Below are positions 1-8,611 of a stretch of 64,000 nt of DNA, piece after piece. How positions within the stretch are numbered: the first letter of the stretch is position 1; every line of letters starts with the position of its first letter. This DNA is from Prauserella endophytica (GTDB taxonomy: Bacteria; Actinomycetota; Actinomycetes; Mycobacteriales; Pseudonocardiaceae): positions 682,001-746,000 of the forward strand of contig NZ_SWMS01000001.1 in assembly GCF_005146945.1 (NCBI RefSeq), written 5' to 3'. A program made the position numbers and the translations under genes. The notes under the pieces are model-generated. The model did no database searches, had not been told where the DNA came from, and was given only the letters and a program-made list of their open reading frames with translations.

Positions 1-64
1 AGTGCGTGACCGCTTCGGCGTGACCCTGCACCCGGAACCCCTGCTGATCAACTGCACGCTCTGA
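1..64 (+). CDS. murB: MurB C-terminal end (partial, 5' end outside window)
   Basis: Only the last 20 codons are present, read in the frame starting at base 2 and ending at a TGA. The tail contains FGVTLHPEPLLINC, which resembles the C-terminus of UDP-N-acetylenolpyruvoylglucosamine reductase, the flavoenzyme that makes UDP-MurNAc in the cytoplasm for peptidoglycan. Context supports this: in mycobacteria murB sits directly before an L,D-transpeptidase lipoprotein gene and an SDR gene, as here. The fragment is too short to prove by itself. Confidence 0.6.
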   Translation, partial: VRDRFGVTLHPEPLLINCTL

Positions 65-76
65 GCCCGGAGCGGC

Positions 77-808
77 TCAGGTGCGGTGGAAGCGGGAGCC
101 GTCGAGCTGGGCCCTCGGCTTGATGACGATCTGGTCGAGGTTGACGTGCGAGGGCCGGGTCGCGGCGAAGGCGATCACGTCGGCCACGTCCTCCGCGGTC
201 AGCGGCTGCAGACCCTGGTAGACCTTCCCGGCCCGCTCGGCGTCGCCGTCGAAGCGGTTGAGCGAGAAGTCCGTTTCCACCATGCCGGGCACGATCTCGG
301 TGATCCGGACCGGCTCGCCGAAGTGCTCGGAGCGCAGCGTCCGGTGCAGCGCCGACTGCGCGTGCTTGGCCGAGGTGTAGCCAGCGCCGCCGTCGTAGAC
401 CTCGTGCCCGGCGACCGAGGTCACCGTGAGCACGTGCCCGTCGCCGGAGGCCACCAGTTTCGGCAGCAGCGCCTTCGTCAGGCGCAGAGTGCCGAGCACG
501 TTGGTCTCCCACATCCAGCGCCAGTGCTCCTCGTCGGCGGCTTCGACGCGTTCGAGCCCACGCGCGCCACCGGCGTTGTTGACGAGCACGTGGCACTCTG
601 GGATCTGGGCGACGAACGAGGCAACGGACTCCGCGTCTGTGACGTCCAGTTGATGTGCGGTCCCGGAGAGTTCCGCGGCCAGCGACCGCAGCCGGTCGAG
701 CCGCCGCGCGCCAAGTACGACGTGGAAACCGGCCTTGGCCAGTGCCCTTGCGGTCGCCGCGCCAATGCCGGCGCTGGCTCCGGTGATGACAGCGGTTCGC
801 GTGCTCAT
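77..808 (-). CDS. SDR family NAD(P)-dependent oxidoreductase
   Basis: Classical short-chain dehydrogenase of 243 residues with a Rossmann fold. TGASAGIG at residues 9-16 is the cofactor-binding glycine motif, NNAG lies at 77-80, and Ser131, Tyr144 and Lys148 form the catalytic set (YTSAK). The substrate cannot be read from the sequence. The start chosen gives MSTRTAVITG; an ATG at 817 (MHPMSTR) is an alternative, and the longer open frame to 868 lacks family similarity. It is transcribed against its neighbours murB and the L,D-transpeptidase, in the position of mycobacterial Rv0484c. Its stop lies only 12 nt from the murB stop, so the two converge. Confidence 0.85.
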   Translation of the reverse strand: MSTRTAVITGASAGIGAATARALAKAGFHVVLGARRLDRLRSLAAELSGTAHQLDVTDAESVASFVAQIPECHVLVNNAGGARGLERVEAADEEHWRWMWETNVLGTLRLTKALLPKLVASGDGHVLTVTSVAGHEVYDGGAGYTSAKHAQSALHRTLRSEHFGEPVRITEIVPGMVETDFSLNRFDGDAERAGKVYQGLQPLTAEDVADVIAFAATRPSHVNLDQIVIKPRAQLDGSRFHRT

Positions 809-882
809 GGGGTGCATGCTGCCAGGTAACGTTGGACAGCTCACGCGCGGTTTCTCCAGCGGGTGCAACAGGAGGATGACAG

Positions 883-2040
883 GTGATCGAACGGCGCACG
901 GTCTTCAGAGCCGCGATGGCAGCGGGCTCGGCCGGACTGCTCGCGGCCTGCTCGGGGCAGACAGGCGGGACGGCTGAGGTCAACCAGGCGCACGTGCCGC
1001 CCAAGGCTCGGCTGACCGCCGATCCGGCCGTCGACGCCAAGGACGTTTCCGTCGTGAAACCGGTCACGGTCACCGTGAAGGAGGGCACGTTCACGGAGGT
1101 GAAGCTCACCAACGCCGAAGGCGCCGAGGTGAAGGGCGAGCTGAACCCCGAGAAGACCACGTGGACGAGCGCGGAGCCGCTCGGCTACGGCAAGACCTAC
1201 ACCTACTCGGCCAAGGCCAGGGGCAGCGACAACAAGACCGCCGAGCTCACCGGCAGCTTCGCCACCGTCACCCCCGCCAAGGAGGTGCGGGCCACGCTGA
1301 ACCCCGTCGACCACGCCGAGGTCGGCGTCGCCATGCCGATCAGCGTCAAGTTCGCCGAGGCCATCACCGACCGCGCCGCCGCGCAGCGCGCGCTCACGGT
1401 GGAGACGTCCACCGACGTCGAGGGCGCGTGGGCGTGGCTGTCCGACCGACAGGTGGACTGGCGGCCGAGGGAGTACTGGCCTGCCAACACTCAGGTCAAC
1501 GTCAGCGCGAAGCTCTACGGCGTGCACTACGGCAACGGCGCCTACGGCAAGGCCGACGTCACCACCACGTTCACCATCGGCCGCAACCAGGTGGTGAAGG
1601 TCCACACCCCCGAGCACCGCATGCGCGTCTACCGCGACGGCAACGAGGTCGCCAACTACCCGTGCAGCAACGGCAGGGACGCCGACCCGAACCTCAACAC
1701 CCCCAACGGCACCGTGATCGTCATGACCAGGGAGCCGACGTCGATCTTCGACAACGAGCGCTACGGCTACGCCGACCTCGAGAAGAAGTGGTGCTGCCGG
1801 ATCTCCAACCACGGCGAGTACATCCACGAGAACGAGGAGAACCGCGCCAACATCGGCAGGGCCAACACCTCGCACGGCTGCATCAACCTGCTGGAGGCCG
1901 ACGCCAAGGCCTACTTCGACTCGGCCCTGATCGGCGACCCGGTGGAGGTCACCGGCTCGAAGGCGAACTTCCCCACCACGTCGGACGTGATGGACTGGCT
2001 GCTCGACTGGGAGACCTGGAAGTCCATGTCGGCCCTCTGA
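883..2040 (+). CDS. L,D-transpeptidase lipoprotein (YkuD, Ig-like domains)
   Basis: Exported peptidoglycan cross-linking enzyme of 385 residues that forms 3-3 (L,D) peptide bridges outside the membrane. The N-terminus carries an arginine-containing signal segment and a lipobox ending LLAAC near residue 23, so it is predicted to be a lipoprotein. Residues about 40-240 look like two Ig-like beta domains. The YkuD catalytic domain follows, with the SHGCIN motif: His331 and Cys333. The GTG start at 883 is fixed by an AGGAGG Shine-Dalgarno at 870-875. It is equivalent in position to mycobacterial LprQ/LdtMt5. No missing catalytic residue is seen. Confidence 0.92.
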   Translation: MIERRTVFRAAMAAGSAGLLAACSGQTGGTAEVNQAHVPPKARLTADPAVDAKDVSVVKPVTVTVKEGTFTEVKLTNAEGAEVKGELNPEKTTWTSAEPLGYGKTYTYSAKARGSDNKTAELTGSFATVTPAKEVRATLNPVDHAEVGVAMPISVKFAEAITDRAAAQRALTVETSTDVEGAWAWLSDRQVDWRPREYWPANTQVNVSAKLYGVHYGNGAYGKADVTTTFTIGRNQVVKVHTPEHRMRVYRDGNEVANYPCSNGRDADPNLNTPNGTVIVMTREPTSIFDNERYGYADLEKKWCCRISNHGEYIHENEENRANIGRANTSHGCINLLEADAKAYFDSALIGDPVEVTGSKANFPTTSDVMDWLLDWETWKSMSAL

Positions 2041-2135
2041 GGGCTGGCCTGGCAGCCCCGGTGCCTGCTGCGCCCGCTCGCGACGGCAGTGGGTTGCCAG
2101 ACCAGCGCTGGGGCCACCCATGTAGACAAGTACGC

Positions 2136-2978
2136 ATGAGAACCGAGGTCGTCGGCGCCGGTGGCGTCCGCATCGGCGTGCGTGTCGAGGGCAACGAGAG
2201 CGCGCCCGCCATCCTGTTCGTGCACGGCTGGGCGCAGTCGGCCAGTGCGTGGGACCTGCAGTTCGCCGACCCCGAGCTGCGCAGACGCTTCCGGCTCGTC
2301 GCCATGGACCTGCGCGGACACGGCTCGTCGGACGTGCCGCACGGCGGCTTCGACGACCCGGCGACGTGGGCGGGCGACCTCGCTTCGGTGCTGCGTTTCG
2401 CGGGCGAGCCCGCTGTGGTGGTCGGCTGGTCCTACGGCGGGCTGGTGATCACCGACTATCTGCGCGTCCACGGCACTCGCGGCCTGTCGGGCATCGTGCT
2501 CGTCGGCGCGATCACCGAGATCGGCAGGAACCACCCCGGCGGCCTCGTCGGGCCCGCCATGCGGGCCGCGCTGCCGGCCGCACTGTCCGACGACCTCGCC
2601 GTCGCGCTACCCGCGCTGACCGCCTTCAGCGAGGGCATGGCCGCGAGGGAGGTGCCGGGTCCGCTGGCCCAGGCACTGCTCGGCACGGCACTCGCCGTGC
2701 CGCCCGCCGTGCGCGGCGCGCTGTTCCGGCGCGACGTCGACAGCGCGGACGTGCTGGAGTCGGTCGACGTCCCGACGCTGGTGGTGCACGGCACCGACGA
2801 CGCCGTGGTGGACCCGCGCGCCGGTGAGTACGCGGCGGGGAAGATACCGGGGGCCGATTCGCGTTCTTTTCATGGTGTAGGCCATTTACCGTTCGTCGAG
2901 GCCGCGGAGGAGTTCAACACGAGCCTGCTCTCCTTCGCCGAGCAGCGGGCGTCCGCCGACGCCCGGACAGAAAGGTGA
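2136..2978 (+). CDS. alpha/beta-fold hydrolase
   Basis: Cytoplasmic alpha/beta hydrolase of 280 residues. FVHGWAQS near residue 27 supplies the oxyanion-hole region, GWSYGG carries the nucleophilic serine, GTDDAVVD the acidic residue, and GVGHLPF the catalytic histidine near the C-terminus, so the triad appears complete. The substrate is unknown. The ATG at 2136 starts just where similarity begins; the open frame upstream to 1161 is a shadow of the L,D-transpeptidase gene. It ends 4 nt before mshA and is probably co-transcribed with it. Confidence 0.85.
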   Translation: MRTEVVGAGGVRIGVRVEGNESAPAILFVHGWAQSASAWDLQFADPELRRRFRLVAMDLRGHGSSDVPHGGFDDPATWAGDLASVLRFAGEPAVVVGWSYGGLVITDYLRVHGTRGLSGIVLVGAITEIGRNHPGGLVGPAMRAALPAALSDDLAVALPALTAFSEGMAAREVPGPLAQALLGTALAVPPAVRGALFRRDVDSADVLESVDVPTLVVHGTDDAVVDPRAGEYAAGKIPGADSRSFHGVGHLPFVEAAEEFNTSLLSFAEQRASADARTER

Positions 2979-2982
2979 TTCG

Positions 2983-4278
2983 GTGACGATCTCCTGGTAC
3001 CGGACGGCATCGCTGCCGCGCCGGGTCGCGGTGCTGTCCGTGCACACCTCGCCGTTGGAGCAGCCGGGAACCGGCGACGCGGGTGGGATGAACGTCTACA
3101 TCACGCAGACGGCCGTGGAGATGGCCCGCAGAGGGGTGAGCGTCGAGGTCTTCACCCGCGCCACCTCCTCCGACCAGCCACCGATCGCCGAACTGGCTCC
3201 CGGCGTGCTCGTGCGGCACATCCCGGCGGGGCCGTTCGAGCCGCTCGAACGCGGTGAGCTGCCCGCGCAGCTGTGCGCGTTCACGTCGGGCGTGCTGCGC
3301 ACCGAGGCCTTCCACGAGCCCGGCTACTACGACCTGATCCACTCGCATTACTGGCTGTCCGGACAGGTCGGCTGGCTCGCGCGGGACCGCTGGGGCGTGC
3401 CGCTCGTGCACACCGCCCACACGTGGGCGAAGGTCAAGAACGCGGCGCTCGCCGACGGTGACTCGCCGGAGCCGCGCACGCGGGTGATCGGCGAGGAGCA
3501 GGTGGTGGCCGAGGCCGACCGGCTCGTGGTCAACACCGATGTCGAGGCCAGCCAGCTCATCGAGCTCTACGACGCCGATCCGGGAACGGTGAGCACCGTC
3601 TCGCCGGGCGTGGACCTGGAGCGGTTCCGGCCGGGCTCGCGAGCGCGGGCCCGCGACGCGCTCGGTCTGCCCCGCGATGCCGTGGTGCTGGCCTTCGCAG
3701 GCCGCATCCAGCCGCTGAAGGCGCCGGACGTGCTGCTACGTGCCGCCGCGGAACTGCTGGACCGCGACCCCGCCCTGCGCGACCGGCTCGTCGTGCTGGT
3801 CGCGGGAGGCCCTTCGGGCACGGGGCTGGAGCAGCCGCAGGCGCTCAAGGAGCTGGCGGACACCCTCGGCATCGCCGACCTGACCCGCTTCCTGCCGCCA
3901 CAGGCTGGTGACGCGCTCGTGGACGTCTACCGGGCCGCCGACGTGGTGGCGGTGCCGAGCTACAACGAGTCGTTCGGGCTCGTCGCGCTGGAGGCGCAGG
4001 CGTGCGGAACACCGGTGGTGGCCGCCGAGGTGGGCGGGTTGCCGGTGGCCGTGAGCCACGGCGTGTCCGGGCTGCTGGTGCCCTCGCACCGGGCGCAGGA
4101 CTGGGCCGGCGCGCTGCAGGAGGTCGCATTGGACCCACGCAGGCACGCGGAGCTGTCGAGGGGCGCGCTGAGCCACGCGAGCCGGTTCGCCTGGCAGCGC
4201 TCGACCGACGCGCTGCTCGACGCCTACGCCGAGGCGACGAGCGCCTTCCAGCAGGCCGCGCTCGGAGTGGCCGTATGA
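2983..4278 (+). CDS. mshA: D-inositol-3-phosphate glycosyltransferase MshA
   Basis: First committed enzyme of mycothiol synthesis, transferring GlcNAc from UDP-GlcNAc to 1-L-inositol-1-phosphate in the cytoplasm. It has 431 residues, a GT4 enzyme with GT-B fold. The N-terminal glycine loop [10 protein letters not shown] (31-40) is characteristic of MshA. The EX7E nucleotide-sugar motif is Glu329-x7-Glu337 (ESFGLVALE). The start is GTG, preceded by GAAAGGTGATTC. The gene order mshA-YbjN-gpmA-senX3-regX3 is the same as in mycobacteria, which supports the assignment. Mycothiol production is itself an actinobacterial marker. Confidence 0.95.
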   Translation: MTISWYRTASLPRRVAVLSVHTSPLEQPGTGDAGGMNVYITQTAVEMARRGVSVEVFTRATSSDQPPIAELAPGVLVRHIPAGPFEPLERGELPAQLCAFTSGVLRTEAFHEPGYYDLIHSHYWLSGQVGWLARDRWGVPLVHTAHTWAKVKNAALADGDSPEPRTRVIGEEQVVAEADRLVVNTDVEASQLIELYDADPGTVSTVSPGVDLERFRPGSRARARDALGLPRDAVVLAFAGRIQPLKAPDVLLRAAAELLDRDPALRDRLVVLVAGGPSGTGLEQPQALKELADTLGIADLTRFLPPQAGDALVDVYRAADVVAVPSYNESFGLVALEAQACGTPVVAAEVGGLPVAVSHGVSGLLVPSHRAQDWAGALQEVALDPRRHAELSRGALSHASRFAWQRSTDALLDAYAEATSAFQQAALGVAV

Positions 4279-4787
4279 CCGTGGACGACACCATCAAGGC
4301 CACGCTCGACAACGCTGAGCTCACCTACGACCGCAGGGGCGACGGCGTCTACTTCGTCACCCTGCCCGGCACGAAGAAGCTGCAGACCAACTGCTGGCTC
4401 GTCGCACGCGAGCACTCGTTCGCCATCGAGGCGTTCGTGTGCAGGCGGCCCGACGAGGCGCACGAGGAGGTCTACCGCTTCCTGCTGCGCCGCAACGCCA
4501 AGCTTTACGGCGTCCATTACACGATCGACGCCGTCGGCGACATCTACCTGGTGGGCAGGTTCGGCCTGGACACGGTCACCGAAACCGAGCTGGACAAGCT
4601 GCTGGGCCAGATCCTCGAGGCCGCGGACGGCGACTTCAACACCCTCCTGGAGATGGGCTTCGCAAGCTCGATCCGGCGCGAGTGGGACTGGCGAGTCTCC
4701 CGAGGAGAGTCGCTGGCCAACCTCCAGGCCTTCAAACACCTCATCGAACCGGAAACCCCGCACCACCCCGGCTCGCTAACAGACTGA
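4275..4787 (+). CDS. YbjN domain-containing protein
   Basis: Soluble 170-residue protein of the YbjN family, whose fold resembles type III secretion chaperones; the biochemical role is not established. It has no signal peptide or membrane segment. A tryptophan- and phenylalanine-rich core ([27 protein letters not shown]) matches the actinobacterial members found next to mshA. Its ATG overlaps the mshA stop (ATGA), so translation is likely coupled. The link with mycothiol synthesis is by position only. Confidence 0.8.
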   Translation: MTVDDTIKATLDNAELTYDRRGDGVYFVTLPGTKKLQTNCWLVAREHSFAIEAFVCRRPDEAHEEVYRFLLRRNAKLYGVHYTIDAVGDIYLVGRFGLDTVTETELDKLLGQILEAADGDFNTLLEMGFASSIRREWDWRVSRGESLANLQAFKHLIEPETPHHPGSLTD

Positions 4788-4796
4788 CGGCCGCTG

Positions 4797-5023
4797 CTCC
4801 CTCACCGACGGACCGCTGCCGGTCCAGCCGTGCCCAGCGCGCGCCAGGCTCCCTCACCGGGACCGCCGCTGGTCCAAGCAAGCCGTGCCCAGCGCGCGGA
4901 CCAGGCTCCCTCATCGACGGACCGCTGCTGGTCCAAGCAAGCCGTGCCCAGCGCGCGGACCAGGCTCCCTCATCGACGAACCGCTGCTGGTCCAAGCAAG
5001 CCGTGCCCAGCGCGCGCCAAAGG
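4797..5023. repeat. tandem direct repeat, four units of about 59 bp
   Basis: Four head-to-tail units begin at 4797, 4849, 4906 and 4965, each opening with CTCCCTCA and containing GCCGTGCCCAGCGCGCG. Units 3 and 4 are exactly 59 bp apart and nearly identical; units 1 and 2 are shorter (52 and 57 bp) and diverged. The array lies just behind the YbjN gene. No spacers are present, so it is not a CRISPR. An open frame runs through it, but it has the composition of a shadow and no start signal. Confidence 0.85.
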
Positions 5024-5534
5024 TGAGGAGCTCGCACCGTGGGGGGTCCGGGGGGCTCGGCCCCCGGGTACAACGGCGAAGCGAGAAGCGAAGCCGCGAA
5101 GCGGCGAGCAGGGCTCCCCGTCGCGGAGCGGCTCGAGGGAGGGGGGAGTCGCGAACTCGAGCCGCCCCGCTGACGTTCCCGCCGCGTGGACCCGGTGGCG
5201 AGGGGGATGCCAACGGGGCCGGCGGGCGCAGCTCGGCAGGGGGGAGACGAGCTGCGTCTGTGCCCGCGTACGGCCGGGGAGTGCGTGGATTCCGGCCGCG
5301 CGGGTTGGTAGTCAACTTGTCAGACTCGGGACTGTAATCACAAGACTACTGGTTACCCCGATCGGGTGAATTTTCGACGTATCGTTAACGCAACGCGACA
5401 CTGTTAACTCAGCCGAAATCTTGTTGGCGATCCGCCTAGCGAACGAGTGAACAGCCCGCCCTCACCCGTGCCACTCTCGGTAGAGCGCTGGCCAGGCCGT
5501 CTGGCGCGGTCGGCATTCTGGCAGGCTTGGCATC
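5024..5534. other. non-coding gap before gpmA
   Basis: No credible gene. A strong GC hairpin at 5048-5067 (CCGGGGG and CCCCCGG arms) could end transcription from the mshA side. From about 5330 the composition becomes AT-richer, as expected of a promoter region. This part holds an imperfect inverted repeat, GTTACCC/GGGTGAA, around CGATC (about 5352-5369), and two GTTAAC copies at 5384-5389 and 5403-5408, 19 bp apart. These could be regulator sites for gpmA, but I cannot assign them. Confidence 0.5.
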
Positions 5535-6284
5535 ATGGCCGAACTTGGGACACTGGTGCTGCTGCGACACGGGCAGAGCACGTGGAACGCGGAAAACCTG
5601 TTCACGGGCTGGGTCGACGTGCCGCTGTCCGAGCTGGGCGAGGGCGAGGCTCGCCGCGGCGGTGAGCTGCTCGCGGAGACGGGTCTGCTGCCCGACGTCG
5701 TCCACACGTCCCTGCTGCGGAGGGCCATCTCGACCGCCAACATCGCGCTCGACGTGGCCGACCGGCACTGGATCGAGGTGAAGCGCGACTGGCGGCTCAA
5801 CGAGCGGCACTACGGCGCGCTGCAGGGCAAGAACAAGAAGCAGACCCTCGACGAGTACGGCGAGGAGCAGTTCATGCTCTGGCGCCGCTCCTACGACACC
5901 CCGCCCCCGCCGATCGAGCCCGGCAGCGAGTACAGCCAGGACGGCGACGCGCGCTACGCGGGCCTCGGCGGTGAGATGCCGCTGACCGAGTGCCTCAAGG
6001 ATGTGGTCGCGCGGATGCTGCCCTACTGGGACTCCGCGATCGTGCCCGACCTGCGCGCAGGCAAGAACGTGCTGGTCGCCGCGCACGGCAACTCGCTGCG
6101 TGCGCTGGTGAAGCACCTCGACGGCATCTCCGACAGCGACATCGCCGGCCTCAACATCCCCACCGGCATCCCGCTGCGCTACGACCTCGACGCCGACCTC
6201 AAGCCGACCAACCCCGGCGGCACCTACCTCGACCCCGAGGCCGCCAAGGAGGCCGCCGCCGCGGTCGCCAACCAGGGCCGCTGA
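5535..6284 (+). CDS. gpmA: 2,3-bisphosphoglycerate-dependent phosphoglycerate mutase
   Basis: Glycolytic and gluconeogenic enzyme that interconverts 3- and 2-phosphoglycerate through a phosphohistidine. It has 249 residues, the normal length for this family. The RHG motif places the catalytic histidine at residue 12 ([10 protein letters not shown]). [10 protein letters not shown] carries the conserved glutamate, and the second active-site histidine is His184 ([10 protein letters not shown]). A long leader separates it from the mshA group, and a repeat palindrome follows its stop. Adjacency to senX3-regX3 is conserved in mycobacteria. Confidence 0.96.
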   Translation: MAELGTLVLLRHGQSTWNAENLFTGWVDVPLSELGEGEARRGGELLAETGLLPDVVHTSLLRRAISTANIALDVADRHWIEVKRDWRLNERHYGALQGKNKKQTLDEYGEEQFMLWRRSYDTPPPPIEPGSEYSQDGDARYAGLGGEMPLTECLKDVVARMLPYWDSAIVPDLRAGKNVLVAAHGNSLRALVKHLDGISDSDIAGLNIPTGIPLRYDLDADLKPTNPGGTYLDPEAAKEAAAAVANQGR

Positions 6285-6298
6285 CCCACGCCCCAACC

Positions 6299-6382
6299 GC
6301 AGTGAAGGCCACCATGCCTGCGCCCAACGCAGTGAAGGCCACCATGCCTGCGTTCAACGCAGTGAAGGTGGCCTTCACTGCA
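6299..6382. repeat. interspersed palindrome, extended copy, behind gpmA
   Basis: Two 30-bp direct units (6299-6328 and 6329-6358), each beginning GCAGTGAAGGCCACC, are followed at 6359-6381 by a closing arm that is itself a hairpin: GCAGTGAAGG, TGG, CCTTCACTGC. It starts 15 nt behind the gpmA stop. It has the core shared by six other elements in this window. A role as transcription terminator or mRNA 3' end is inferred; there is no T-tract. Confidence 0.85.
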
Positions 6383-6552
6383 TCGGGGGTCGCCTCTCAG
6401 GGCCGCCATCAGCTCGGTCACTCTGCGGCCCGGCGCACCTGGAGCGGGACGTGGCCGCCGGGGCGTTATGACTCTCCGAACACGAGCTGTTGACGTTGAA
6501 CTCGATCGAATGATCCGAATTTGGCGCCGAGATCGACGGAGTGCGACCGCCA

Positions 6553-6581
6553 GGTGAACCACGGCTGACGTGGGGGCGAAC
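6553..6581 (-). promoter_or_regulatory. candidate PHO-box-like triple direct repeat upstream of senX3
   Basis: Read on the minus strand, three 7-mers sit at exact 11-bp steps: GTTCGCC (6575-6581), CGTCAGC (6564-6570) and GTTCACC (6553-6559). The third is the canonical PHO-box half-site and the others are partial matches. PhoP-type regulators bind 11-bp direct repeats of this form, so RegX3 autoregulation is plausible. This is inferred from sequence alone. Confidence 0.35.
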
Positions 6582-6652
6582 AAGTGCCCCGCAGGTGTCA
6601 CGGCCGTCACGAGAAGGCAGCCAACACTAGGCCGACTACCCACTCGGGTGCT

Positions 6653-6658
6653 TACGAT
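6653..6658 (+). promoter_or_regulatory. -10 box for a leaderless senX3 transcript
   Basis: TACGAT lies 6 nt before the senX3 GTG. This spacing puts the transcription start at the start codon. No Shine-Dalgarno precedes the GTG. Confidence 0.5.
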
Positions 6659-6664
6659 GCCACC

Positions 6665-7876
6665 GTGACGGCGCCTGCATGGTTTGCGCTGGCCACCGCC
6701 GCGCTGGTGGTCGGCCTTGTCGTCGGTTTCCTTTTCGGCCGGACCCGCTCCGGCGGCTCCGAGCGGAGGCCGACCGGCCCGACCGCGGCTGAGTTGCTCG
6801 AACGGTTCGTCCGCTCCTCGAACAACGGCGTCCTGATCCTCAACCGCTTCGGCGACCTGGTGCTGCACAACAAGCGCGCCGAGGCCCTCGGCCTCATCCG
6901 GCTCAACCAGGCCGACGCCCGCGCCCGCAAAGCCGCCGAGCAGGTGATCGAGACCGGCGACCCGCTGGAGATCGATCTCTCGCCGCTCGCGGTGCGCGGG
7001 CGCCAGCCCGAGGCCGTGGTCGCCGAGGTCCGGCCGCTGGACGACGGGTTCACGGTGGTCGAGGCCGTCGACCACTCCGAGGCCGTGCGGCTGGAGGCCA
7101 CCCGGCGCGACTTCGTCGCGAACGTCAGTCACGAGCTCAAGACCCCGGTCGGGGCCATCGCGCTGCTGGCCGAAGCCGTGCTCGACGCCGTGGACGACAC
7201 CGACGAGGTGCGCCGCTTCGGGGAGAAGATCCTGCGCGAGTCCACCCGGCTCGGCAAGCTCGTCACCGAGCTGATCGCGCTGTCGCGGCTGCAGGGCGCC
7301 GAGCGGCTGCCCGAACTGAACGTCGTGGAGGTCGACGCCGTCGTGCGTGAGGCGCTCGGCCGCACCAAGCTGGCCGCCGAGTCGGCCGAGATCACCGTTA
7401 CCACCGACGGCCCCAGCGGGCTGCTCGTCGAGGGTGACCGCACTCTGCTGGTCACCGCGCTGTCGAACCTGCTGGAGAACGCCGTCGCCTACTCGCCGCA
7501 GGGCAGCCCCGTCTCGATCAGCAGGCGGCTCGTCGACTCCTTCATCGAGATCGCCGTCACCGACCGTGGCATCGGCATCGCCGAGGAGGAGCAGCAGCGC
7601 GTCTTCGAGCGGTTCTACCGCGCCGACAAGGCGCGCTCGCGGGCCACCGGCGGCACCGGCCTCGGTCTCGCGATCGTCAAGCACGTCGCCGCCAACCACG
7701 GCGGCGAGGTGCGCCTGTGGAGCAGCCAGGGGGTCGGCTCCACCTTCACGCTGCGCATACCCGCGCACGCCAGCGCCGAGAACGCGTCCGCGCCTGCCCC
7801 CAGGCAGGAACGCGAACCCGGGCCTCTGGTGGCGACCGGACCGGAAAGCGCCGAACAGGGAGGAACCACGCCGTGA
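6665..7876 (+). CDS. senX3: sensor histidine kinase SenX3
   Basis: Membrane sensor kinase of 403 residues (mycobacterial SenX3 is about 410). One N-terminal membrane helix (about 5-25) precedes a PAS-like region. The HisKA box FVANVSHELKTP has the phospho-acceptor His156. The ATPase domain shows the N box (NLLENAVAYSP), the G1 box (DRGIGIAEEE) and GGTGLGLAIVKH. It would phosphorylate RegX3 in response to phosphate limitation. The GTG at 6665 is chosen because the membrane helix begins there and a -10 box lies 6 nt upstream; the longer frame to 6584 is not needed. It overlaps regX3 by 4 nt. Confidence 0.94.
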   Translation: MTAPAWFALATAALVVGLVVGFLFGRTRSGGSERRPTGPTAAELLERFVRSSNNGVLILNRFGDLVLHNKRAEALGLIRLNQADARARKAAEQVIETGDPLEIDLSPLAVRGRQPEAVVAEVRPLDDGFTVVEAVDHSEAVRLEATRRDFVANVSHELKTPVGAIALLAEAVLDAVDDTDEVRRFGEKILRESTRLGKLVTELIALSRLQGAERLPELNVVEVDAVVREALGRTKLAAESAEITVTTDGPSGLLVEGDRTLLVTALSNLLENAVAYSPQGSPVSISRRLVDSFIEIAVTDRGIGIAEEEQQRVFERFYRADKARSRATGGTGLGLAIVKHVAANHGGEVRLWSSQGVGSTFTLRIPAHASAENASAPAPRQEREPGPLVATGPESAEQGGTTP

Positions 7877-8565
7877 CGAGGGTGCTGATCGTCGAGGACG
7901 AGGAGTCGTTCGCCGACCCGCTCGCCTTCCTGCTGAGGAAGGAGGGCTTCACCGCCGCCGTGGCCACCAACGGCCAGCAGGCGCTCGACGAGTTCGACCG
8001 CAACGGTGCCGACATCGTGCTGCTCGACCTCATGCTGCCCGGGATGAGCGGCACCGACGTGTGCAAGCAGCTGCGCCAGCGCTCGGCCGTGCCGGTGATC
8101 ATGGTGACCGCGCGCGACAGCGAGATCGACAAGGTGGTCGGCCTCGAGCTGGGCGCCGACGACTACGTGACGAAGCCGTACTCGGCGCGCGAGCTGATCG
8201 CCAGGGTCCGGGCCGTGCTGAGGCGCGGCGGCGAGACCGGCGGCACCGAAGGCGAGCTGGCACCGCTGGTGCTCGCGGCCGGCCCGGTGCGGATGGATGT
8301 CGAGCGGCACGTCGTGACCGTGGACGGCGAGGAGGTCTCGCTGCCGCTCAAGGAGTTCGACCTGCTCGAGTACCTGCTCCGCAACGTCGGCCGGGTACTC
8401 ACGCGAGGGCAGCTCATCGATCGCGTGTGGGGCGCCGACTACGTCGGTGACACCAAGACGCTCGACGTTCACGTCAAGCGGCTGCGGTCCAAGATCGAGC
8501 CCGATCCGGGCTCTCCCCGGCACCTCGTCACCGTGCGCGGGCTCGGCTACAAGTTCGAGACGTGA
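7873..8565 (+). CDS. regX3: response regulator RegX3
   Basis: OmpR/PhoB-type DNA-binding response regulator of 230 residues. In the receiver domain the acidic pair lies in VEDEE, the phospho-acceptor is Asp52 (LLDLMLPG) and the conserved lysine is Lys101 (TKPYS). The C-terminal winged helix runs from about residue 135 to 228, with VWGADYVGDTKTLDVHVKRLR as the recognition region. In actinobacteria RegX3/PhoP controls phosphate uptake genes. The GTG start overlaps the senX3 stop (GTGA), so the pair is translationally coupled. Confidence 0.95.
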   Translation: MTRVLIVEDEESFADPLAFLLRKEGFTAAVATNGQQALDEFDRNGADIVLLDLMLPGMSGTDVCKQLRQRSAVPVIMVTARDSEIDKVVGLELGADDYVTKPYSARELIARVRAVLRRGGETGGTEGELAPLVLAAGPVRMDVERHVVTVDGEEVSLPLKEFDLLEYLLRNVGRVLTRGQLIDRVWGADYVGDTKTLDVHVKRLRSKIEPDPGSPRHLVTVRGLGYKFET

Positions 8566-8597
8566 CCAGCGAGGCGCCGCACGGTCCCGAGGCCGGG

Positions 8598-8603
8598 TAC
8601 CGT
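8598..8603 (+). promoter_or_regulatory. -10 box for leaderless Ppx/GppA gene
   Basis: TACCGT ends 8 nt before the GTG at 8612, and no ribosome-binding sequence is present in the 46-nt gap after regX3. Confidence 0.4.
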
Positions 8604-8611
8604 AGAACCTC

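Noticed and set aside
4797-5023. CRISPR array
   Set aside because: The units are contiguous without unique spacers, and no cas gene is in the window.
4830-5369. 179-codon frame through the tandem repeat
   Set aside because: Its sequence follows the DNA repeat, lacks a ribosome site, and has no conserved feature.
6224-7768. Minus-strand open frame of 514 codons
   Set aside because: Antisense to senX3 and covers the palindrome repeat; no family similarity.
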